Positions 22,672-33,212 of a stretch of 64,000 bases of DNA are shown here, in pieces. A program made the translations under genes and the position numbers. The notes beneath the pieces were generated by a model, which worked only from the letters and a program-made list of their open reading frames with translations, made no database searches and was not told the origin of the DNA. The stretch covers positions 1-64,000 of the forward strand of contig JAQJVL010002592.1 in the NCBI GenBank assembly GCA_035578905.1, written 5' to 3'. Numbering within the stretch: the stretch's first letter is position 1; each line of letters begins with the position of its first letter. The stretch comes from Stictocephala bisonia. Taxonomy: Eukaryota; Arthropoda; Insecta; Hemiptera; Membracidae.

Positions 22672-22900
22672 GAAATGGTACAGCCATAAGCAAACAGTCA
22701 ATGTTGCTGGCAGATGTGTTTACTTTGTTTCATATGTATGCTAATTTGTCAGTTCCAATTTATATAATGGTACATTGTATTAGTTCCAAAAATAGACTTA
22801 AGTAAGAGTTGCTAGCAGATAATGGGTTTACGTATTTCAGCCATTTCTACCACTCGGTAAAACTCGATAAGAATCTACAATAATACTGATTTATAAGAAC
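22672..22900. repeat. Right inverted arm of foldback element
   Basis: Partner of 21701-21929. The end block TTTATAAGAACTGAT is repeated once more at about 22910-22924, just outside the arm. Confidence 0.85.
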
Positions 22901-25220
22901 TGATAATAATTTATAAGAACTGATGCATAACCACCATGCATCAACAGGATAATGATAACATGAACAAGGTAGAAACATCATATTTTGATTTCCAGTTCTG
23001 CCTTATTATAAACAATACAACTCACTAATACTGATCGTTTTAAATGTCTCACCAAATCCATCTGTATTTATTATGTGTCTATTGTGTTTACATTTTAAAG
23101 CCAAAAGATCCTGCAACAAGATCTTGGTGGCTTGTCATATTTGTAAATATTTATACTTACAAAAACTGAAAAGCTTCTTTAAATGTTAGTAAGGTACTTG
23201 ATAGTATTTTTTAATGAATGACAGATGTATAAATCATACACTTTTTTCAGGGTATTTTTTAGCCTAATACTATACATAGGCTGTGTAAATGAAAAATAAT
23301 TAATTCGGAAATTAGTGCTGTATAATATTATTGTAGAATAAAATTAGAATATATACCAGATAAATTGAACAACTAAATAAATCTAAATTATACATCATGA
23401 GTGGTTACAGATAAGAAGAAACAGATGTCAGATCCAATAATGCACTGAATTTGGGTCGATTAGTTATTTCTCTAGTTATCCATGTGGAAGGTCCCTCTAG
23501 ACTCAGCACCATGTCAGTCCCTCCTTTATTACACCAAAATACTCAATGATAAATGTAGTAAAACCTACAGATGGATGTACATTAGTCGTAATCTATTTTG
23601 AACTGCCAATGTTGAGTTTACTGTGTATAATTGGGTTTAACTCTGTGTGTAGCCCAATTAGATATGTACAACAAATAAAAAATAAACGAGAACCAGGAAA
23701 TGTTGTTTATTGACTCGATAAAAGGTTGCTTAACAATTGTTATCGATGAAGCACTTCATAATCAGCTAATCTGCTTTGAATTGGAAATCAGGAGGGTAAA
23801 CAAACAATTCAACAATTGGAAAATCACTTGTGGAATTAATTGTTTTTAATCAATTAGATCCGTGGCTAATTATTTTCAGAATGGATTTATTTTTGTTATC
23901 TATAGAACACCAAACAACGATTAACATTAATCGTAAGTTCCTCACGGGTAAGTCAGTGTATATAAATTTTTAAATATGTAGTTAGGAAGATTTACAGGGT
24001 GGATTTGTTTTAACTATACATATGAAATAGGTCTTGTGATTAACTTCTTTACCATATCCCGTAAATCTGTAAATTTCACGTTGATAAAATAGTTTTTATT
24101 ATATTAAGGAAAAGAAGTCAACATGGTGTTTTTATTTTTGAAATGCCTAGCCACGTGCTTTAATAACTATTTGGAGGGATTTAATTGAGCTGTCTTATTA
24201 TTTCATAAGCATTAATATCTCACTTTAACAATAAGTAACTCTTTAATATAAAATAGGTTATGAGGCTGACATAAAATATTAAATAAAGCTACACACATGT
24301 TCATGGTTTTCATTTATATATAAATGTATGCAAGTTTTATTAAGGAATTGGCAACCATTAGAGATATAATATACCAAACTGTTATATTATTTATGAAATG
24401 TAAAGTTTGTTATTGTTTGGCAGGAAATTTATAAGCGGGCTTGGAGACCATCATGCATCTTTGGCTGGTTGTGTCATTCTAGCTCAACTTTTTTGTTCTT
24501 TCTTGAATATAAATAATATCTTTAATCAATATATGTTAAAATACATTATTTTAGTTTTTAATTATAAAATATATGGTGAAAAAATTATATCATAATTCGG
24601 GGGGGACAAATATTGTGTAGATACTATAGGAAGAAGATTCATTTTCCTTCCTCCTGAACATACATACGACACCCACTCAATATTCTTATCAATGTCAATG
24701 CTTCTAAAGAGATTAGGGTGTTGAGATCTTTTCTCAGAATGGCGAACGGATACATTTGTCAGATATCCTAAAATCAGACCATAGAAGTTATAAGTGAATA
24801 AATACATATATTAAGCTATAGACTACTTAGTTCTCCTATATATTTACTGACTAATATAAATTATGTTAAAGGATCACTCAAAATTAGCCAGTAGGGAGGA
24901 CTATACTTAATTACCTATAAAGGTAACACAAACTGACAACCCACATTCCTTTTTGATATTTATCATAACAAGATTATTGTTTCTTTCCAAATCTTTGGAA
25001 AAATTGGGTTCTATCATGTAGCTTTATAGAATATCCCTTAACAATTAGATTTGATTATTTATAGATCCCAAGTCTGGAGTTATCTTAAGTGCGCTACTGT
25101 TCCTTAGAATATGAATCGAAAATGCCGAACACTCTAACAAGGCTCTTAAGAAGAAGGTTTTTTCCTCTACGGTCTTTAGAATTCCAGAGTTCATTGGGAC
25201 ACAACTTTCACCTTTTGATT
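22901..25220. other. AT-rich intergenic, no gene recognised
   Basis: Frames at 24407-24595 plus and 24562-24807 and 25045-25230 minus are short and lack recognisable motifs. No repeats stand out. Confidence 0.45.
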
Positions 25221-26135
25221 TTCTCAGCATAACGTACTGTAGCTAACCTGTCATTTTCTCCACCTAACGTACTGTAGCTAACCTGTCATATTCTCCGCCT
25301 AACGTACTGTAGCTAACCTGTCATATTCTCAGCGTAAAGTCCTGTAGCTAACCTGTCATATTCTCCACCTAACGTACTGTAGCTAACCTGTCATATTCTC
25401 CGCCTAACGTACTGTAGCTAACCTGTCATATTCTCAGCGTAAAGTCCTGTAGCTAACCTGTCATTTTCTCCACCTAACGTACTGTAGCTAACCTGTCATA
25501 TTCTCCGCCTAACGTACTGTAGCTAACCTGTCATATTCTCAGCGTAAAGTCCTGTAGCTAACCTGTCATATTCTCCGCCTAACGTACTGTAGCTAACCTG
25601 TCATTTTCTCCACCTAACGTACTGTAGCTAACCTGTCATATTCTCAGCCTAAAGTCCTGTAGCTAACCTGTCATATTCTCCGCCTAACGTACTGTAGCTA
25701 ACCTGTCATATTCTCCACCTAACGTACTGTAGCTAACCTGTCATATTCTCCGCCTAACGTACTGTAGCTAACCTGTCATTTTCTCAGCCTAACGTACTGT
25801 AGCTAACCTGTCATATTCTCCGCCTAACGTACTGTAGCTAACCTGTCATTTTCTCAGCCTAACGTACTGTAGCTAACCTGCCATTTTCTCAGACTAACGT
25901 ACTGTAGCTAACCTGTCATTTTCTCAGCCTAACGTACTGTAGCTAACCTGTCATACTCTCCGCCTAACGTACTGTAGTTAACCTGCAATTTTCTCAGCCT
26001 AGCGTAATGTAGCTACCATGTATTTTTCTCAGTCTAACGTACGGTAGCTAACCTGCCATATTCTTAGCCTAAAGCACTGTAGCTAACCTGTCATTTTCTC
26101 AGCCTAACGTACTGTAGTTAACCTGTAATTTTTTC
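25221..26135. repeat. 35-bp minisatellite with trimer higher-order period
   Basis: About 26 copies of a 35-bp unit containing GTACTGTAGCTAACCTGTCA. Three unit types (linkers CCACC, CCGCC and CAGCGTAAAGTC) recur in that order three times at about 25259-25570, a 105-bp higher-order period, before the order becomes irregular. Copies toward the right end are the most diverged. Confidence 0.95.
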
Positions 26136-26190
26136 ATAAAGTCTGGGATGACTACAGCAATTTCGTTGATAATATTGGTATGAAATCCTT

Positions 26191-26300
26191 TACCACTGTA
26201 CGTGTATGGGTGGGTGGGTGGGTCATTACCACTGTACGTGTATGGGCGAGTGGGTGGGTCATTTCCACTGTACGTGTATGGGCGGGTGGGTTTGACCAGT
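26191..26300. repeat. Small CGTGTATGG-family island (3 copies)
   Basis: Three units carry CCACTGTACGTGTATGGG followed by GTGGGTGGGT-type sequence. Same core as the large array at 27254-30500, from which it is separated by ~950 bases. Confidence 0.9.
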
Positions 26301-27131
26301 AGTCTTACAGTTTGATATTAAATTGTGGTTAATTTGAACCTTGAGAATGACGTCGCATTCTGGGTAAGTATACGTTATACATGGTTGATTGATACCAAAA
26401 TAGGCCTTTTCATGGAACAGGCTGTTTCTCTGTGGCACCCCATAAGAGTGTAGGGTACCATGTAGTTACATTAGATGCACTTGAATTGCTACTATTAAGA
26501 TGTATTATTTTTCGAGAGAGTTTTATGAATTAAATAATTTTAATAGAGCCTTAAAATAATTACAAGGTAGAATTACTGCTACTTATATTAGATATTATAA
26601 TAATTGTAGATCCAAAGATTTCAGGAGTAACACTTTAAACTTGAAAGGCCGAATCATTTTATTGTTGACTAGGTGTTTAAATAACTAGTGGTTAAAGTTT
26701 CGGATTTAAAGGTTGTTTGGGTGCAGACAATAATAAAAATTACACGGAAGAAAATATATTTTCTGTGTTAACTATGTCCTAATAAAAAAAATTACAGATT
26801 AATTAACGACAAGTAGTTTACGATAATTAGTGCTGCCAAGTGGCAGATAATGGCTTGACTTTGCTACTATTACGGCTCAGATATAACCCCACTTACACCC
26901 CCAGGTGTGGGTAATGTACTGGACTATTACGTTGTACAGCCTCCCTTCCGTATAACATAATAATATAACTTGTTGAATGGGCAAGGGACGTGATAAAGTT
27001 ACTCGGGGAACTAACTATTAGTTGTCACACTTTATTACACAATTAGGTTTAGGAATTCACAATTCTAAAGTAAATATTAGGCAAGTTTAACATATTGTAG
27101 AAGTCTTAGTTACACCAAAAAATCATTAGTG
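26301..27131. other. Intergenic, no gene recognised
   Basis: Lies between the small and large arrays of one minisatellite family. No open frame or other repeat was recognised. Confidence 0.5.
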
Positions 27132-27241
27132 TAGTTAACAATCACAGTTGTAAAAATTATATTTGGCAAATCGGTAATTAATTAAAACAATTGTTTTCTG
27201 GATCATAGGAATTGCATGAGCAAAACTTAATTTTACATTAA
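27132..27241. repeat. 110-bp direct repeat, left of array
   Basis: Matches 30515-30624 over 110 bases without gaps at an offset of 3383, with about six differences, mostly transitions. Both begin TAGTTAACAATCAC and contain ATTTGGCAAATCGG. Neither copy contains the minisatellite unit. Confidence 0.95.
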
Positions 27242-27253
27242 TTTTTTTGTAAA

Positions 27254-29625
27254 ACACTGTACGTGTATGGCATGCGGGTCAATAACACTGTACGTGTATG
27301 GTGTACGGGTCAATGTACGTGTATGGCATGCGGGTCAATAACACTGTACGTGTATGGCATGCGGGTCAATAACACTGTACGTGTATGGCATGCGGGTCAA
27401 TAACACTGTACGTGTATGGCATGCGGGTCAATAACACTGTACGTGTATGGCATGCGGGTCAATAACACTGTACGTGTATGGCATGTGGGTCAATAACACT
27501 GTACGTGTATGGCATGCGGGTCAATAACACTGTACGTGTATGGCATACGGGTCAATAACACTGTACGTGTATGGTGTACGGGTCAATAACACTGTACGTG
27601 TATGGTGTACGGGTCAATAACACTGTACGTGTATGGCATACGGGTCAATAACACTGTACGTGTATGGCATGTGGGTCAATAACACTGTACGTGTATGGCA
27701 TGGGGGTCAATAACACTGTACGTGTATGGCATGTGGGTCAATAACACTGTACATGTATGGCATGCGGGTCAATAACACTGTACGTGTATGGCATGCGGGT
27801 CAATAACACTGTACGTGTATGGCATACGGGTCAATAACACTGTACGTGTATGGCATGCGGGTCAATAACACTGTACGTGTATGGCATGTGGGTCAATAAC
27901 ACTGTACATGTATGGCATGCGGGTCAATAACACTGTACGTGTATGGCATGCGGGTCAATAACACTGTACGTGTATGGCATGCGGGTCAATAACACTGTAC
28001 GTGTATGGCATGCGGGTCAATAACACTGTACGTGTATGGTGTACGGGTCAATAACACTGTACGTGTATGGTGTGCGGGTCAATAACACTGTACATGTATG
28101 GCATGCGGGTCAATAACACTGTACGTGTATGGCATGCGGGTCAATAACACTGTACATGTATGGCATGCGGGTCAATAACACTGTACGTGTATGACATGCG
28201 GGTCAATAACACTGTACGTGTATGGCATGCGGGTCAATAACACTGTACATGTATGGTGTACGGGTCAATAACACTGTACGTGTATGGTGTGCGGGTCAAT
28301 AACACTGTACATGTATGGCATGCGGGTCAATAACACTGTACGTGTATGGCATGTGGGTCAATAACACTGTACGTGTATGGCATGCGGGTCAATAACACTG
28401 TACGTGTATGGTGTACGGGTCAATAACACTGTACGTGTATGGTGTGCGGGTCAATAACACTGTACGTGTATGGTGTGCGGGTCAATAACACTGTACGTGT
28501 ATGGCATGCGGGTCAATAACACTGTACGTGTATGGCATGCGGGTCAATAACACTGTACGTGTATGGTGTACGGGTCAATAACACTGTACGTGTATGGTGT
28601 GCGGGTCAATAACACTGTACGTGTATGGTGTGCGGGTCAATAACACTGTACGTGTATGGTGTGCGGGTCAATAACACTGTACGTGTATGGCATGCGGGTC
28701 AATAACACTGTACGTGTATGGTGTGCGGGTCAATAACACTGTACGTGTATGGCATGCGGGTCAATAACACTGTACGTGTATGGCATGCGGGTCAATAACA
28801 CTGTACGTGTATGGTGTACGGGTCAATAACACTGTACGTGTATGGTGTGCGGGTCAATAACACTGTACGTGTATGGTGTGCGGGTCAATAACACTGTACG
28901 TGTATGGTGTGCGGGTCAATAACACTGTACGTGTATGGTGTGCGGGTCAATAACACTGTACGTGTATGGCATGCGGGTCAATAACACTGTACGTGTATGG
29001 TGTGCGGGTCAATAACACTGTACGTGTATGGCATGCGGGTCAATAACACTGTACGTGTATGGCATGCGGGTCAATAACACTGTACGTGTATGGTGTGCGG
29101 GTCAATAACACTGTACGTGTATGGTGTGCGGGTCAATAACACTGTACGTGTATGGTGTGCGGGTCAATAACACTGTACGTGTATGGTGTGCGGGTCAATA
29201 ACACTGTACGTGTATGGCATGCGGGTCAATAACACTGTACGTGTATGGTGTGCGGGTCAATAACACTGTACGTGTATGGTGTGCGGGTCAATAACACTGT
29301 ACGTGTATGGCATGCGGGTCAATAACACTGTACGTGTATGGAATGCAGGTCAATAACACTGTACGTGTATGGGTGGGTCAATAACACTGTACGTGTATGG
29401 CGTGCGGGTCAATAACACTGAACGTGTATGGCATGCGGGTCAATAACACTGTACGTGTATGGCATGTGGGTCAATAACACTGTAAGTATATGGCATGTGG
29501 GTCAATAACGTGTATTTCTATAACACTCTCCGTGTATTTTCAATAGCCCTGTACGTGTATGGCATGCGGGTCAATAACACTGTACGTGTATGGCATGCGG
29601 GTCAATAACACTGTACGTGTATGGG
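27254..29625. repeat. 31-bp minisatellite, CGTGTATGG family
   Basis: About 75 tandem copies of a 31-bp unit, CACTGTACGTGTATGG plus a CATGCG or TGTGCG segment plus GGTCAATAA. Main variants are GCATGCG, GCATACG, GCATGTG, GTGTACG and GTGTGCG, with occasional TACATG for TACGTG. Variants occur in runs, for example TGTGCG-rich blocks at 28560-29290. The last units are degenerate. Confidence 0.97.
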
Positions 29626-30500
29626 TGGGCGGGTGGATCAATAACACTGTACGTGTAGGGACAGGTGGGTGAGTCAGTAACATTGTATGTGTGTGGACGG
29701 GCAAGTGGGTCAATAAAACTTACGTGTATGGGTGGGTGGGTCGGTCAATAACACTGTGCGTGTATGGACGATTGGGTGGGTCAGTAACACTGTACGTGTA
29801 TGGACGGGCGGGTGGGTCAATAACACTGTACGTGTATGGGTAAGTGGGTGGGTCAATAACACTGTGCGTGTATGGGTGGGCGGGTGGGTCGATAACACTG
29901 TACGTGTATGGGTGGGTGGGTCGGTCAATAACACTGTGCGTGTATGGACGATTGGGTGGGTCAGTAACACTGTACGTGTATGGGCGGGCGGGTGGGTCAA
30001 TAACACTGTACGTGTATGGGTAAGTGGGTGGGTCAATAACACTGTGCGTGTATGGGTGGGCGGGTGGGTCGATAACACTGTACGTGTATAGGTGGGTGGT
30101 TGGGTCAATAGCACTGTACGTGTATAGGTAAGTGGGTGGGTCAATAACACTGTACGTGTATGGGTGGGCGGTTGGGTCAATAACCCTGTACGTGTATGGG
30201 TGGAGGGGTGGGACCATAGCACTGTACGTGTATGGGTAAGTGGGTGGGTCAATAACACTGTACGTGTACAGGTGGGCGGATGGGTCAATAACACTGTACG
30301 TGTATAGGTTGGCGGGTGGGTCAATAAAACTGTACGTGTATGGGTAAGTGGGTGGGTCAATAACACTGTACGTGTATGGGTGGGCGGGTGGGTCAATAAC
30401 ACTGTACGTGTATGGGTGGGCGGGTGAGTCAATAACACTGTGCGTGTATGGTTGGGCGGGTGGGTCAGTAACACTGCAAATGTATAGGTGGGTGGGTCGG
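29626..30500. repeat. ~36-bp minisatellite, CGTGTATGG family
   Basis: The same CACTGTACGTGTATGG core continues, but the linker becomes a G-rich GGTGGGCGGGTGGGTCAATA type, giving a ~36-bp unit and about 24 copies. A five-unit, 180-bp block is duplicated in tandem: 29721-29910 recurs at 29901-30090 nearly unchanged. Long open frames of 12-residue repeats result on both strands, because 36 is a multiple of three and the unit lacks stops. I do not read them as genes. Confidence 0.95.
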
Positions 30501-30514
30501 CTAAATTATTATTA

Positions 30515-30624
30515 TAGTTAACAATCACTGCTATAAAAATTATATTTGGCAAATCGGTAATTAATTAAAACAACTGTTTTCCGGATCATAGGAATCGCAT
30601 GAGCAAAACTTAATTTTACATTAA
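30515..30624. repeat. 110-bp direct repeat, right of array
   Basis: Second copy of the sequence at 27132-27241, same orientation, about 95% identical. The array therefore sits between two copies of otherwise non-repetitive sequence. Confidence 0.95.
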
Positions 30625-32864
30625 ATTCACAATAAACGTATTTTGACTATTTGGCCAAAACTATATAGTAAGACGGCATTGTCACAACTACATAGTTGTT
30701 AAGAATTAAACACGCTACTGTAAACAGGATTACATATTATATACCCCTGGTATTGAATGAAATATACATCTTGGATTTATTGTTCGATGTAATAGATATG
30801 TGAAACATAATGTAAATATCTCCCCCATTTCCTGCCTTTGTTTCAGATACTGCACTTATAACCTACAAAAGGCCCCACGCATGAATAACGTACATATCCT
30901 GTATGATTTAATGAAAATAATTCATAAACTAAAAATACAGTTTTAGACCTCATTCGATCATTATGACACCCTGTGTTTTGTTAACTTAGTCTCTTAATAT
31001 AATACATACTTAATAATAATCAATCAATTATCAACCAATCACCCCACAGAGTCACGTTTATGGCTAGAAGATATTGACTATGAATACTAGAATAGACCAA
31101 AACTGTTTTCATGCATGGTTTAACATTGTTCTGTAGCGTTTCTGATTTACCACCTAGTTTGATTTCTTGTGTATTGGATCCGGCAATATTTTATATGTTT
31201 GAGTGGCAATAACTAGACAAAATGTGCTGGTCTAAAATACTTTTATATTCCAATGTTTAAAAGTTCCTGTCAAGATATCACCACAATACATTGTTTTAAT
31301 GAACATTTATAGATATATGACACGTTTGAGATAGATTGTGCTAAAATGTTGCACTACTTAAAAATTTTATTTGTTTAAGGCTGTATATGCTAAGGAAAGT
31401 GAAGTATGAAACTGATAATGATGAAAACGAAGAAATAAGGGAGAGACAGTGCGTGTGTGAGGGAGAGATATAGAACAAGAGAATACTTTTATTGTAAATA
31501 ACCCAAGAAATCTACATTACAATATAATATTTTAACTGCAAAGTAAAGATTCAAATAAGTAAGGCCAGAAAATAAGTTAAAACTCTTGTATTACTTAGTA
31601 ATAATAAACTTGTATTAGTCTTATGAAATTCCATTTAACCAGTTCAATATAATGTCATAATATCAATTACACCAATGATACGATTCCTAATCGTTAATTG
31701 ACCATTCCCGTTAATTCACTACCATTTATTTTCTTATCACAATCATGGTTAGGTCACGTTAGTTTAGGTGGCTAAAGTTGACCACAAACGGGTAAATCCT
31801 ATGATTGACTTACCACCGAATGCGCTCTCTGTGTGTAAGTTCTTTGAAAGCGATAAGGCCAGCAATATCGGATCCCTAATGGATAAAGAATACCACTGTG
31901 GACGTAAAAATGATTAGGGAACAGTTTTTAGAGGAATAGAATATTTATCAATCGGTAGTGAATTAATGGAAAAAAAAGTAATGGTAGTAAATTTACGGAA
32001 AAGATCCTAGTTAACTAATATTTTGTGTATAACTGAAAGGTGTTAAAAATAACACGATAAGAATGTACTTAAATATTTATTAATATTTAATAGTAATTAA
32101 ATAATATAATGTCTGTTCTTGACCATTTACGACTGTAAACAAACATGAATGACACATACGTATATAGTTTACAAACATATAGAAACCATATAATTTATTT
32201 ATCTCTGTTTTTAATAGATTTAAATGGCTACTAAAATTTTATTCTTCCCAAAAACGTTTGTTTAATAAAATAAAAGGTATATTTTTTTTTAAAGTAGTGA
32301 TTTTTGTAAGTGTGTACAGTATACAGTCATACTCTTTAAAATGCAATACTATAAATATTTAATTTGTTACTCGTTAAAACGGATTTGGGATATTGAATTA
32401 ATGTCTTAATTAATGAATGGTGGAGTTAGGACTGGAAAGACCTTTTTTCCTCTCAATCTTAAAGTGTTATTGTAATGTAGTGAGTTGCATAATTTTAGTA
32501 TAGTAGAATAGTTTTTAAAATGTCACCTTTCAGTCATAGGTGACATTTTTTGAGTTTCTCTGTTTAGTTACCATTTGACTAGCCATGCACTTATACCCAG
32601 TTCCACTTAGTAGAACATCTGTTACACGAACCCTGAAGAATAAAGGAAGATTTTGTTATTCATCGGAACACTTTTATGTGGTTGCAGACGTTAAATATAC
32701 CTTTAACTGCTGTGGTCATTTAAATTGTTTCAAATAAAAATATAAATGTTACTAGATATGTTATTGCTTATTTTATTTATTTAAATTAATTGTTTCAGTA
32801 TTTTAACTATTCAATTTTGTTCTACATTTGATAAATGGGGGTTGTTTTTTTTTGCGTAGGTGAT
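30625..32864. other. AT-rich intergenic, no gene recognised
   Basis: Nothing coding was recognised. A weak pair of inverted blocks built on AATTCACTACC (about 31710) and GGTAGTGAATT (about 31955) may be a decayed element but is too short to call. Confidence 0.45.
32517..32549. repeat. Perfect 12-bp hairpin
   Basis: AAAATGTCACCT at 32517-32528 pairs exactly with AGGTGACATTTT at 32538-32549 around a nine-base loop, and a T follows. It resembles an intrinsic terminator, but in eukaryotic DNA that is not meaningful. It may be a mobile-element relic. Confidence 0.6.
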
Positions 32865-33212
32865 CTATAGGTATATGTACATCATTTGGGACTCGTCCAA
32901 TAGAAAATAGGTAGGGACTATCCAGTAAAATTCTATTGGATTGCGGGGATCCAGACCAGAGCTCTCTCGGATGACTTCATGCCTGGCCGTGTGCTTTGAC
33001 ATCTCTTTGGTATTAGTCCATTTTAGTTCTGTTATTATGCTGTTATGTGTTGTTATGCTGGCCTGTTGATTGCCAGTCAGCCCATATGGTATGGTATCTT
33101 GTGAAACAGCACCGATAACGGAGGAAGGCCAACTTCTGTATACGGTGAAACGCACACAACCAAAGAACGTATGATAAACATCATTATTATCCTCCTGGCA
33201 GTAAGCACAAAA
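32865..33212 (-). pseudogene. Probable non-LTR retrotransposon ORF2 C-terminal fragment
   Basis: A minus-strand frame of about 116 codons begins near 33212 and ends at a TAG at 32865. It opens with CAYCQEDNNDVYHTFFGC followed by VRF, a C-x2-C-x8-H-x4-C cluster. Reverse transcriptases of R1/Jockey-like non-LTR elements commonly end with such a cluster, followed by a Trp-containing tail, as here (RSWPSSV). The patch is clearly less AT-rich than its flanks. No reverse-transcriptase core was found upstream, so this is at most a 3' fragment. The downstream tail diverges from what I know of these families. Alternatively it is an unrelated zinc-finger exon. Confidence 0.4.

Larger units (their letters stand above)
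21701..22900. mobile_element. Foldback-type inverted-repeat element
   Basis: The outer 229 bases on each side (21701-21929 and 22672-22900) are imperfect reverse complements with few indels. Matched blocks include AACAGT near CTTATAGCTGTACCATTTC on the left and GAAATGGTACAGCCATAAG on the right. The ~740-base interior has two perfect hairpins at 22166-22260 and one 76-codon frame. No transposase was seen, so this is probably a non-autonomous element (foldback or large MITE). I could not fix a target duplication. GTTCTTATA/TATAAGAAC is the outermost matching block. Confidence 0.8.

Noticed and set aside
29710..30552. 280-codon minus-strand frame of 12-residue Thr/His/Pro/Arg repeats, with overlapping frames on both strands
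   Set aside because: The 36-bp minisatellite unit is a multiple of three and contains no stop codon on several frames of both strands, so long open frames follow automatically. No start context, signal peptide or flanking exon supports a gene.
31700..31990. Inverted pair AATTCACTACC / GGTAGTGAATT as a possible MITE
   Set aside because: Matching blocks are short and interrupted, with no target duplication found.
32517..32560. Intrinsic transcription terminator (stem plus T run)
   Set aside because: The shape fits a bacterial terminator, but the window is eukaryotic and no gene ends here.
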